Source of the DNA: Thalassococcus sp. S3
GTDB taxonomy: Bacteria > Pseudomonadota > Alphaproteobacteria > Rhodobacterales > Rhodobacteraceae
Reading direction: 5' to 3'
Length of the DNA: 64,000 nt
Assembly (NCBI RefSeq): GCF_004216475.1
Contig: NZ_CP022303.1
Location: 1,054,001 to 1,118,000, forward strand
The notes under the pieces are model-generated. The model made no database searches and was not told the origin of the DNA. It worked only from the letters and a program-made list of their open reading frames with translations. This document shows positions 8,178 through 16,719 of this stretch, piece after piece (the first letter of the stretch is position 1; the number at the start of each line of letters is the position of its first letter). The translations under genes were made by a program, and so were the position numbers.

Positions 8178-9458
8178 CTAAAGCCTCAGGTCGGCGCCTG
8201 ATTTGCCGAATATCCCCTTGATGTCATAAAGAACGGCCCCCGTTTTGCCCAGCCTGCGGATGGCATCGCTTCCCATTGTGACGAATTGGTGATGAGCAAC
8301 GGCCACAATAACGGCATCATAGGCCCCTTCTTGGGGGCTTTCGACGACGTTCACCCCGTGCTCTTCGCCCACTTTGGCCGCATCGACCCACGGATCATAA
8401 AGGTCCGCGGACACCGAATAGGATGCAAGCTCTTCAAAGATATCGGCTACGCGGGTGTTGCGTGTATCGGCGCAGTTTTCCTTGAAGGTGAACCCCATGA
8501 TCAAAACGCGGGCTTGGGAAAGATCCATTTTCCGGGCCAGCATTTCCTTGATCAGCGTCTGGGTGACATGCTTGCCCATTTGATCGTTGATGCGGCGACC
8601 GGCCAGGATCACCTCCGGGTGATAGCCAAGCTGCTCCGCGCGGTAGGTCAGATAATAGGGATCGACGCCAATGCAGTGCCCCCCGACCAATCCCGGCTTA
8701 AAGGGTAGAAAGTTCCATTTCGTCCCAGCGGCTTCCAGCACTTCCAGGGTGTCGAGGCCGAGACGCGAGAAGATCAGCGAAAACTCGTTCACAAGAGCGA
8801 TGTTGAGATCCCTTTGCGTGTTCTCGATCACCTTGGCTGCCTCAGCCGTCATGATAGAACTGGCACGGTGCAGCCCGGACTTCACGACGGGGGTATAAAG
8901 CGCCTCGACCCGGTCAAGGGTTTCGTCGTCCTGGGCCGAGATGATCTTGACGACATTCTCCATCGAATGTTCGGCATCGCCGGGGTTCACGCGTTCGGGT
9001 GAATAGGCAAGCTTTATCTGCTCACGCAGTTTCAGCCCGCTTCCGTCTGCCAGCGCTGGGCCGCAGATCTCCTCGGTCACGCCGGGGTAGACGGTGGATT
9101 CAACAACCACCAATGCGCCTTCGGTCAGATGCGGGGCAATCATCGCGCAAGCCGACAGAAGCGGAGACAGGTCGGGCTTGCGGGCGTCCGTGATTGGCGT
9201 CGGAACGGCAATGATGAAGACGGTGCAGCCCGCAAGGTCCTGCGAAGAGGTGCTGAACCGGGCGTTTGTCGCCTTCAGCGAGGTCTCGGACACTTCTCCA
9301 TTGCGGTCCTGCCCTGCCGTCAGACCGGAGACCAGATCTGTATCGGTGTCAAAACCAAGCGTGTCGAAACCCGCGCGTGCCAGGGCCAGCGCAAGCGGCA
9401 AGCCGACATATCCCAGACCCAGAACGGCGATCTGTTCTTTCGCCAAATCCCTTGCCAT
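8178..9458 (-). CDS. UDP-sugar 6-dehydrogenase (TviB/WbpA-type nucleotide-sugar dehydrogenase)
   Basis: 426-residue NAD-dependent enzyme that oxidises C6 of a UDP-sugar to a uronic acid. It has the Rossmann motif VLGLGYVGLPLA at residues 9-20, the central helix segment EAAKVIENTQRDLNIAL, and the active-site motif GGHCIGVDPYYLTYRAE containing the catalytic cysteine. The pattern fits UDP-N-acetylglucosamine/galactosamine dehydrogenases (TviB/WbpA type) better than plain UDP-glucose dehydrogenase, but substrate choice is not certain. Translation could begin at 9536, which would add 26 residues with no match to the family; the ATG at 9458 follows GGGGTGG and starts just before the conserved strand. 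As first gene of the operon it would supply an acidic sugar donor to the four downstream glycosyltransferases. Confidence 0.88.
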   Translation of the reverse strand: MARDLAKEQIAVLGLGYVGLPLALALARAGFDTLGFDTDTDLVSGLTAGQDRNGEVSETSLKATNARFSTSSQDLAGCTVFIIAVPTPITDARKPDLSPLLSACAMIAPHLTEGALVVVESTVYPGVTEEICGPALADGSGLKLREQIKLAYSPERVNPGDAEHSMENVVKIISAQDDETLDRVEALYTPVVKSGLHRASSIMTAEAAKVIENTQRDLNIALVNEFSLIFSRLGLDTLEVLEAAGTKWNFLPFKPGLVGGHCIGVDPYYLTYRAEQLGYHPEVILAGRRINDQMGKHVTQTLIKEMLARKMDLSQARVLIMGFTFKENCADTRNTRVADIFEELASYSVSADLYDPWVDAAKVGEEHGVNVVESPQEGAYDAVIVAVAHHQFVTMGSDAIRRLGKTGAVLYDIKGIFGKSGADLRL

Positions 9459-9568
9459 TTCGCCACCCCATGCGCGTTTCGATGGCGAGGGTGCATCGTG
9501 CGACCCCTCTCGTCCGAACTTGCCTTCGGACCTCATCAATCTCCACGCCTAGGTATTCAAAACCGTCT

Positions 9569-9597
9569 GGAATGCAATCGCACATTCCGGAATGTGC
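9569..9597. promoter_or_regulatory. Perfect 18-bp palindrome with an additional half-site, candidate operator
   Basis: Positions 9580-9597 read GCACATTCCGGAATGTGC, a perfect 18-bp palindrome. A further GGAATGC half-site starts at 9569. It lies in the 265-bp gap between the divergent glycan operon (start 9458) and the mscS-type gene (start 9724), so it could control either or both. I do not recognise the cognate regulator. Confidence 0.5.
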
Positions 9598-9723
9598 CAT
9601 TTCGGCCACCTTATCGGACATGTTGTGAGCCTTCGTGATCGACGGAGATGGCCTTTTCGGGCTTTAATCTTGCAGACATGCAACGACGCGCTGGCTTTTT
9701 TGCGTGAGGACGAGGTTTCGATA

Positions 9724-12075
9724 ATGCGTTTGTTTCTTGCGGCTCTCTTTACCTTGATCGTCGGCCTGTCCGGAGGCCTCCCGGCGCAAGCGCAAAGCCT
9801 CTTGGGCCTTGGGACCTCGTCGGGGGAGACAGCGGAAACGCCCCCTGAAAACGATCTGGCAGAGACGCTGCGCGAAGCCGCCGAAGCCGGGCTGAGTGTT
9901 ATCGTGGTCGATGGCAACGGAACCCTCCTTTCGGCGCCGCCGCCCGAGGTCGAGCCGGAAGAGGCGCCCGGCATGGGCATGGAGGGCGCGTCTGAGCTGA
10001 TGAAAGTCCAGGCACGGACGCAGGCCTTTCGCGAGACGCTAGAGGAACGGCTGGCTGCCTTCCCGGATTCTGTGGACGAGGTCGCCTACATCCTCAGAGC
10101 GACAAGCCCCGACGGTCGGATCATGACCTATGTCGAGGCGCTGTTCTGGAGCGTTATCCTGTTCGCCGTGGGGCGGGTGGTCACTGTCGAGATTTACGGC
10201 AAACGCTTTGCCCGCCGGTTTGTGGTCGCGCGGATCCTTGAAAACCCGCAGGGTTATCGCGAGAAGATGCCCTTTCTCGTCTTCCGCTTTATCATGGGGA
10301 TCGGGGGCACGTTGGTCACCATGCTCGTGGCCTATGTCCTAGGATCGCTCATCTTTGGGCCGGTCGAGGATCTTTCGCTTCAATTCACGATCACCGCGAT
10401 CTACGTGACGTTTTTTCTTGCGCGGACGGTCGGGGATCTCTGGCGCATGGTTCTGTCGCCGTTTCTCAGTCAATACCGGATCCCGAAGTTTTCGGACCGG
10501 GATGCCAAGCGCCTGTATCATTTCCTGTTCTGGACAGCCGCCCTGGATATCTCGGTCATCATGTTCAGCACCTGGCTGGCCGATTTCGGGCTGAACTATA
10601 ACGTCTATGCGATCGTCTACGGCGCGCTTTCGCTGGTGGTGCTCTTTGCCGAGATCCTGATGGTGCTGTTCAACAAGGCGGCCATCTCGAACGCGATCCG
10701 CAACGGGCGCCCCGCGGACGAGGTGCCCTGGCTGACGCGTTATCTGTCCTATCTCTGGGCCCCGGTGGTCATCGGCTATTTCATCTTCGGATGGTTCGAA
10801 CTGGCCTTCGACCTGGTGTTGGAGCAAGACACCTCCATCCCGCTGATTGCTGGCGCTTATGGCGTGCTTCTGTCGATCATCGTGGTCTACGGCGTGATCA
10901 ATTATCTCATCGAAAGCTACTTCGAACGGTCGCGCAGGCTGCAAGCCTTGAACGAGGCCGGCGGGGATGCGGATACGGATGAGGCTGCCGAGGAGCAGAT
11001 CCTACCGCAAGAACAGCACCGAATGACGACCTATCAGCAATTGGCCCATCGCGTTTCGGGTATCCTTGCCTTTGTGGCGGGCAGCTATGCGTTGATCCGC
11101 ATCTGGGACAGCGACAACGACATTCTGATGGATTCCGCTGTCGACCGGGCGCTTGACGTCGTCTTTATCATGTTCATCGGATACATCGTCTACCACGTCT
11201 TCCGCATCTGGATCGACAGCAAGATCGCGGAAGAAACCAGCGACATGCCCGAGGCGGAATTGGGCGACGAAGGCGGTGGCGCATCAAGTGCCAGCCGGCT
11301 TGCCACGCTCCTGCCGCTTTTCCGCAACTTCATCCTGGCGGTCGTTGTGGTGTCGATCATTCTGGTTGCGCTGCTTGAGCTGGGGATCAACGTCAGCCCG
11401 CTTTTCGCCGGGGCCGGTGTTGTCGGCCTTGCCGTGGGCTTTGGGGCGCAGACCCTTGTGAGGGATATCTTTTCCGGGGCCTTTTTCCTGCTCGACGATG
11501 CATTCCGCAAAGGGGAATATATCGACATCGGTGACGTGAAAGGGACGGTCGAGAAAATCTCGGTCCGCTCCTTTCAGCTTCGCCATCATCTGGGCGCTCT
11601 GCACACGATCCCGTTTGGCGAAATTCAAGTGCTGACCAATTACTCACGAGACTGGGTGATGATGAAGCTGCCGTTGCGCGTGACCTACGACACCGACGTC
11701 GAGAAGGTGCGCAAGCTGATCAAGAAGCTGGGGCAGGACTTGCTCAGCGACCCGGTGATCGGAGATACATTCATTCAGCCGCTCAAATCGCAAGGCGTGA
11801 TCGAGATGCAGGACAGCGCGATGATCATTCGGGTGAAGTTCATGACCAAGCCCGGTGATCAATGGCTTGTCCGCAAGAAGGTCTTCCAGGAAATCCGGGA
11901 TCTTTTTGAAAAGGAAGGCATCAAATTCGCGCATCGCGAGGTGACGGTCAGGCTGGCCGATGAGCCGAATGGCCCGATGACGCCAAAGCAAAAAGAGGCT
12001 GTGACCGGCGCCGTTCAGGCAGCGATGGACGAGGATCTTTTGGACGTCCACGAAGGGTCGGGAGACGACAGGTAA
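9724..12075 (+). CDS. Large MscS-family mechanosensitive ion channel
   Basis: 783-residue inner-membrane channel. A signal-like first segment ends near AQAQ (residues 20-24), followed by an acidic periplasmic stretch, several predicted membrane helices between about 135 and 520, and the MscS pore helix VGLAVGFGAQTLVRDIFSG near residues 565-583. The beta domain follows (YIDIGDVKGTVEKIS, then PFGEIQVLTNYSRDW), with a charged C-terminal tail. It resembles the long MscK/YnaI/YbdG-like members more than the 286-residue MscS. The ATG at 9724 is used because GAGGACGAGG precedes it and a secretion signal begins there; the frame is open further upstream but without family features. It would release ions under hypo-osmotic stress. 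It stands alone, divergent from the glycan operon. Confidence 0.93.
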   Translation: MRLFLAALFTLIVGLSGGLPAQAQSLLGLGTSSGETAETPPENDLAETLREAAEAGLSVIVVDGNGTLLSAPPPEVEPEEAPGMGMEGASELMKVQARTQAFRETLEERLAAFPDSVDEVAYILRATSPDGRIMTYVEALFWSVILFAVGRVVTVEIYGKRFARRFVVARILENPQGYREKMPFLVFRFIMGIGGTLVTMLVAYVLGSLIFGPVEDLSLQFTITAIYVTFFLARTVGDLWRMVLSPFLSQYRIPKFSDRDAKRLYHFLFWTAALDISVIMFSTWLADFGLNYNVYAIVYGALSLVVLFAEILMVLFNKAAISNAIRNGRPADEVPWLTRYLSYLWAPVVIGYFIFGWFELAFDLVLEQDTSIPLIAGAYGVLLSIIVVYGVINYLIESYFERSRRLQALNEAGGDADTDEAAEEQILPQEQHRMTTYQQLAHRVSGILAFVAGSYALIRIWDSDNDILMDSAVDRALDVVFIMFIGYIVYHVFRIWIDSKIAEETSDMPEAELGDEGGGASSASRLATLLPLFRNFILAVVVVSIILVALLELGINVSPLFAGAGVVGLAVGFGAQTLVRDIFSGAFFLLDDAFRKGEYIDIGDVKGTVEKISVRSFQLRHHLGALHTIPFGEIQVLTNYSRDWVMMKLPLRVTYDTDVEKVRKLIKKLGQDLLSDPVIGDTFIQPLKSQGVIEMQDSAMIIRVKFMTKPGDQWLVRKKVFQEIRDLFEKEGIKFAHREVTVRLADEPNGPMTPKQKEAVTGAVQAAMDEDLLDVHEGSGDDR

Positions 12076-12084
12076 TCCGAGCCG

Positions 12085-12525
12085 TCACTCCGATCCCTTC
12101 GAGTGCTTGAGAAGCTGTGCCAGATCATGCCGCATCGCGCAGATGGCATGGCATTGCGGAAATCCCATCATCTCCTCAAGCGCCTCGTCAAAGCTTTTGA
12201 GAACTTCGACTTCGCTTTCATACATCCGCTCCAAAGCGTCTGCATCCACGTCTCCGACAAGGGCTTGCAACGAAATCATGGTGTCGTTGACGGTAGGCAT
12301 CAAAGACCCGTTCAGGTCTGGTGTGACGCCGAACCCTCGCAGCATACCAGACAATTCCGCCACATGGTTCTCATGCAGTCCGCGCAAACTTTGTGCGACG
12401 GCGCGTATTTCCGGCTCGGCCTCGTCCACGATGATCGAATATCCCGACAATGCATCGCGGCTGCGCGTGACGATAGTCTGAAGTTTTATCAGTGCTTCGT
12501 GGCTCGGGATCGTATCGACGTCCAT
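12085..12525 (-). CDS. DUF2383/PA2169-family four-helix-bundle protein
   Basis: 146-residue predominantly helical, acidic protein. It shows the heptad-like pattern of the PA2169/DUF2383 ferritin-like bundle (LQTIVTRSRDALSGYSII and LRGLHENHVAELSGML). No enzymatic motif is confirmed. The ATG at 12525 has an excellent AAGGAGA ribosome site, whereas the open frame upstream to 12597 does not. Its 3' end converges on the mscS gene 9 bp away. It is separated by 83 bp from the ABC permease gene upstream and may be co-transcribed with it; a link to stress or envelope function is only a family-level guess. Confidence 0.75.
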   Translation of the reverse strand: MDVDTIPSHEALIKLQTIVTRSRDALSGYSIIVDEAEPEIRAVAQSLRGLHENHVAELSGMLRGFGVTPDLNGSLMPTVNDTMISLQALVGDVDADALERMYESEVEVLKSFDEALEEMMGFPQCHAICAMRHDLAQLLKHSKGSE

Positions 12526-12608
12526 TCCGCTCTCCTTCGCGTTCCTCTTTTCGGTAAACGCAAAGCCGGCACGGTCAGTTCCCGTGCCAGGCAGCAAAGA
12601 TGGCCCGG

Positions 12609-13763
12609 CTAGTTTTCATAGGGGTCCAGACTGTCCCTGAGACCGTCGCCAAGAAAGTTGAACGCCAGCACGACGATCACGATCGGCAGCATCGGGATTG
12701 CCGTCCATGGATAGATCTCGATATTTGCGAGGTTCTGAGCGTCGTTGAGCATCACGCCCCAGCTGACCGCGGGCGCCCGCAGGCCAAGGCCAAGAAAGCT
12801 CAATGCCGTCTCACCCAGGATCATCGCAGGGATGGAGAGTGTAGCCGAGGCGATCAGGTGACTGACGAAATTCGGAAGCAAATGTCGTCGGATGACCCGG
12901 CCCGACGAGGCCCCCATCATTTCCGCTGCCCGCACATATTCTTCCTCACGCAGTGACAGGAACTTGGCCCGCACCGCCCGGGCGAGGCCGGGCCAATCCA
13001 GGATGCCCAGGATGATCGAGATTATGAAGAAAACGGCCACCGGCCCCCAATTGGACGGTACGGCCGCAGACAATGCAAGCCAGAGCGGCAATTCGGGCAA
13101 AGACCTGAGAACTTCGATTGTGCGCTGGATAAGCCAGTCAATCTTGCCGCCGAAATAGCCCGCGATGCTGCCAAAGCCGATGCCAAGGAAGAAAGAGACC
13201 GAGATGCCGATCAGCCCCACCGTCAGCGATAATTGTGCGCCGTAAAGAATGCGGCTGAAAACATCCCGCCCCAACCTGTCAGAGCCCAGGAGGAAAACCG
13301 TCGCACCTTCCGGCGCGCAGAAGAGATGCCGGTCGGTGCTGACAAGGCCTGCGAGCCGGTATGTTCCGCCGCGACAGAAAAACTGCAGCGGCATGGGACG
13401 GGAGAGGTCCGTTTCATATTGCCAGCGGAAGTTTTCCAGATCGACAAGCGCCGTTCGGGGATAGACGAACGGGCCCACAAACTCGCCCTCGTGGAACCAG
13501 TTGATGGATTGCGGCGGAGCGTAGAGGTAGTCGGCGTTCCGCTCGTTGGCCGTATAGGGTGCGATAAAGCCCGCGAATGGAAGCATCAGATAGCTGAACA
13601 GCAGGAAGATCCCCGAGATCAGGCCCAGCCTGTGACTGCGAAACTTCCGCCACACCAGCAGCCAGTTCGGCGCATCCATATCCGCCCGCTCGATCCGGTT
13701 GATATTCTCGTTCGGATCATAGGGCGCATCATCGACATAGCGGCCGTCGGGCAAGGTGGTCAT
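12609..13763 (-). CDS. ABC transporter permease (OppC/DppC type)
   Basis: 384-residue inner-membrane permease. One membrane helix near residues 47-68 is followed by a long periplasmic insertion (about 70-165), then LLGSDRLGRDVFSRILYG and five further helices. The cytoplasmic EAA loop is EEYVRAAEMMGASSGRVIRRHLLPN, which contacts the ATPase. The long insertion with two cysteines occurs in permeases partnered with roughly 650-residue binding proteins and not in the short DppC form. It overlaps the partner permease gene by 4 bp (13760-13763). It is the last gene of the four-gene importer. Confidence 0.92.
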   Translation of the reverse strand: MTTLPDGRYVDDAPYDPNENINRIERADMDAPNWLLVWRKFRSHRLGLISGIFLLFSYLMLPFAGFIAPYTANERNADYLYAPPQSINWFHEGEFVGPFVYPRTALVDLENFRWQYETDLSRPMPLQFFCRGGTYRLAGLVSTDRHLFCAPEGATVFLLGSDRLGRDVFSRILYGAQLSLTVGLIGISVSFFLGIGFGSIAGYFGGKIDWLIQRTIEVLRSLPELPLWLALSAAVPSNWGPVAVFFIISIILGILDWPGLARAVRAKFLSLREEEYVRAAEMMGASSGRVIRRHLLPNFVSHLIASATLSIPAMILGETALSFLGLGLRAPAVSWGVMLNDAQNLANIEIYPWTAIPMLPIVIVVLAFNFLGDGLRDSLDPYEN

Positions 13764-14788
13764 GTCTCACGGGCTCCGTATCGGATGCGCGGATCGAGCA
13801 GCATGAGAAGAACGTCCGATATCATCGTTCCAATCAATGTGAGCAGTGCCACGAACATCAAGATGAACCCTGCAAGAAATTGGTCCTGGCTTTTGAGTGC
13901 CGCCAGAAGGGCAGGACCGATGGTCTGAAGGCCAAGCACGACAGAGACAAGGACCGATCCCGACACCATGGCGGGCAGCAGGTTGCCGATATCGGCGACA
14001 AAAGGATTGAAGGCCATACGGAGCGGATATTTCGTCAGCATACGCGCCGGGCTTAGCCCCTTGGCCCGCGCGGTTTCGACATAAGGTTTGCCCAGCTCAT
14101 CCAGCAGGTTCGCCCGCAGCCGTTGCATCATGGCCGCCGCGCCGGACGTCCCGATGACGAAGGTCGGGACGATCAGATGCACCAGGATGGACCGCACCTT
14201 GTCCCAACTCATCGGCTCGCCCTCGAATTCCGGAGCCATCAGCCCGCCGATGGGCAGATCGAAGTATTTGTTGCCGTAGTAAAACAGGATCAGCGCAAGC
14301 AGGAAGTTGGGTGTGGCCAGCCCAAGATATCCGACGAAGGCGGCGGAATAATCGACCCAACTTTTGGACCGCGCAGCGGCGATTACCCCCAGGGGTAAAG
14401 CGACCATATAGACAAAGAGCACTGCCGCCAGATTGACCAGAACGGTCAGCCAGAGCGTGTCGCCAACAATCTCGGCCACGGGCTGATCGAATTCGAACGA
14501 CCAGCCGAAATCGCCCTGGATAAGCCCCGAGAACCCGTTGGGACCGGGCGCGAACCCGATCCAGATGAGGTACTGTTCCCAAAGCGGCCGGTCGAGCGCG
14601 TATTCGCTGCGCAGGAACTCGGCCTGCGCCACGCCCTGGCTTTGTCCCGTGGCCCGTAACTCATTGATCTGGTTTGACAGATAGTCGCCGGGCGGCAGAT
14701 TGATGATGATGAAGATGAGGGCTGACACGACAAGCAGGGTCAGCAGCATCGTCATCAGACGGTAGACCGCGTAGCGGAGTATGATCAT
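13760..14788 (-). CDS. ABC transporter permease (OppB/DppB type)
   Basis: 342-residue permease with an N-terminal membrane helix (residues 8-28), a periplasmic loop containing LRSEYALDRPLWEQYLIW, a typical OppB feature, and five C-terminal helices. The EAA loop PYVETARAKGLSPARMLTKYPLRMA is clear. It pairs with the OppC-type protein as the two membrane subunits. It overlaps the binding-protein gene by 4 bp at 14785-14788. Confidence 0.92.
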   Translation of the reverse strand: MIILRYAVYRLMTMLLTLLVVSALIFIIINLPPGDYLSNQINELRATGQSQGVAQAEFLRSEYALDRPLWEQYLIWIGFAPGPNGFSGLIQGDFGWSFEFDQPVAEIVGDTLWLTVLVNLAAVLFVYMVALPLGVIAAARSKSWVDYSAAFVGYLGLATPNFLLALILFYYGNKYFDLPIGGLMAPEFEGEPMSWDKVRSILVHLIVPTFVIGTSGAAAMMQRLRANLLDELGKPYVETARAKGLSPARMLTKYPLRMAFNPFVADIGNLLPAMVSGSVLVSVVLGLQTIGPALLAALKSQDQFLAGFILMFVALLTLIGTMISDVLLMLLDPRIRYGARET

Positions 14789-16719
14789 TCGGCGGCCTCG
14801 GGCGCGAAATAGAACTCATCAACCCGATAGATGCCGAAATGCGAGCCCGGATCCCAAGACCAGGTGGCGCGTTCCGGCACGTTCCGAAGCCGGTTCGACA
14901 CCACGACGGGTTGCGGCGCTTCGGCCATCAGACCGATGGCAAACACCTGATCGGCATGGATTTTCAGCATCTTTTGCCAGATGCGCGCACGCTCTTCGTC
15001 GGATTGAGAGTGTTCCCAGGCTTTCGCGTGCTTCATAAGAACCTGAGCGGCATCCATGTCGGGCGCTTCGCCTGCTTCGCCATGCGTTTGATAGAACTGG
15101 CCCCATTTCGGCCAGGCAAAGAACTCCTGATGCATCGGTGCCAGGTAGTCGGGAGACGTGTAGGGCTGCGGTAGACCGTTGTCCCAGCCAAACCAGACGG
15201 CGGCCATCGTGACGCCGGCGTTCACGCGGTTTCGCAGAATGTCGCGGTCCAGCGGGCGCATGACAAGTTTCACGCCCACATCGCGCCAGGTATCTGTGAT
15301 GATCTGCAATGCATTCTCGACTTCCTGCCGTTCGCCGGCGGTTTCGATGACAACTTCCATCGGTCGTCCATCCGGCAGAAGGCGGATCCCGTCGGGGCCG
15401 CGTTCGGCAAGGCCCGCCTCGTCCAGAAGCGCGTTGGCCATGTCCGGGTCATAGAGCGCCCAGGCCGACAGATTGGCCGTGTCAAAGAAGGGGCTGCGGG
15501 AGAGCACGCTCATCCCCCCCTCCTTGGCCAGCCCGAAATAGAGTGCGCGATTGATCATCCGCCGGTCGATGGCCAGGGAGAGAGCGCGCCGGACGCGGAC
15601 GTCCCGCAGAACGTCCCGCCAGACATCATCCGCGAAGTTCAGATTGGGATAGATGGCGATCTGCGATGCCGCCCCGTTGGCCCAGAGCAGTGTTTTGTAA
15701 TTGCCCCCATCGGTCTCCCCCTTCTTGAGGACGGATATATCCCGAAAGCTGAGGCCGCGGGCCTGAAGATCGACTTCCCCCGCATTGGTCTTGGCCGCGA
15801 TCAGGCCGCTGCCGACCACGTTCATCTCGACAACATCGATATAGGGCAGCTGCACCCCATTGGCATCGATGCGGTGATAGTAGGGGTTGCGGACAAAAAT
15901 GTGTCGGCTCGACTTCTTGTCGCTCGCGCTCATCCACGGCTGAAGGGTGGGCAACAGCGGGTTGTCGAACTTGTACATATTGTCGAGCTTGTTGTGCAAA
16001 GCGGCCCAGCTGCGGACGCGCTTTTTCTCGATCGCGGCGGCAAGCTTTTCGGGGTCGGCAAAGGACGCATGAAACTGTTTGAGGTAATTGGCGGGCCTGT
16101 AGATGAACGGCGGTCTTGCCTGTGCGAGGGCGCGCAGGAAATAGGGGTTCGGCGCCTGCCATTCAAAGATGACCGTATGCTCGTCCGGAAAGGTAACCTC
16201 CGGCATCTGACCATCCACCCGCATCAGCTCTGACGGGCCGCTTGGGCTTAGCTCTTCGTTGTTGGCGACATGCACCCACCAATATTCAAAATCGGCCGAG
16301 GTGAAGGGGTGTCCGTCCGACCACTTGTGGCCAGGGCGCAGACGGAAGATGAACTTGCGCTCGTCGATTTTCTCGACCGCGGCCAGCAGATCGGGCACTA
16401 GATTGTATTCGTGATCATACCCCACCAGACGCGCATAACCGTAAACGACCATTTGCCGGATATCCTTGGAGCGCGACACCATCGTGCGAACGGTCCCTCC
16501 GGGGATGCCCAAGGTGCGACCCTTGGCCTCCAGCTCGACGATAAGCGGCAGGTCGGGGACCCGTTCGTCAATGGCTGGCATATCGCCCTTTTCGACTTCG
16601 TCGCTCCAGAACGGGGTCTCCTGCAGAACCGGTCGCGCCAATGTCGGCTGCGCCAGACATGCAATGCAGATCCCGAAAAACAGGGCAAAAAAGGTCTTCG
16701 ACAGTGCGGTCCTAGACAT
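14785..16719 (-). CDS. ABC transporter substrate-binding protein, family 5
   Basis: 644-residue periplasmic binding protein with an N-terminal secretion signal (FFALFFGICIACLAQPTLA). Typical SBP_bac_5 segments are present: VPDLLAAVEKIDERKFIFRLRPG, KWSDGHPFTSADFEYWW, and RRALSLAIDRRMINRALYFG. At about 620 mature residues it is longer than OppA/DppA and resembles the long family 5 proteins used for microcin-like peptides or oligosaccharides (YejA- or AgpA-like); the ligand is not predictable. The ATG at 16719 is chosen because the signal peptide begins there; it overlaps the ATPase stop by 8 bp. Confidence 0.92.
   Translation of the reverse strand: MSRTALSKTFFALFFGICIACLAQPTLARPVLQETPFWSDEVEKGDMPAIDERVPDLPLIVELEAKGRTLGIPGGTVRTMVSRSKDIRQMVVYGYARLVGYDHEYNLVPDLLAAVEKIDERKFIFRLRPGHKWSDGHPFTSADFEYWWVHVANNEELSPSGPSELMRVDGQMPEVTFPDEHTVIFEWQAPNPYFLRALAQARPPFIYRPANYLKQFHASFADPEKLAAAIEKKRVRSWAALHNKLDNMYKFDNPLLPTLQPWMSASDKKSSRHIFVRNPYYHRIDANGVQLPYIDVVEMNVVGSGLIAAKTNAGEVDLQARGLSFRDISVLKKGETDGGNYKTLLWANGAASQIAIYPNLNFADDVWRDVLRDVRVRRALSLAIDRRMINRALYFGLAKEGGMSVLSRSPFFDTANLSAWALYDPDMANALLDEAGLAERGPDGIRLLPDGRPMEVVIETAGERQEVENALQIITDTWRDVGVKLVMRPLDRDILRNRVNAGVTMAAVWFGWDNGLPQPYTSPDYLAPMHQEFFAWPKWGQFYQTHGEAGEAPDMDAAQVLMKHAKAWEHSQSDEERARIWQKMLKIHADQVFAIGLMAEAPQPVVVSNRLRNVPERATWSWDPGSHFGIYRVDEFYFAPEAAE

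Noticed and set aside
9549..9980. Minus-strand frame of about 143 codons over the start of the MscS-type gene
   Set aside because: It has no family features, it would cover the palindrome and the mscS start, and the plus strand has a clear signal peptide and ribosome site.
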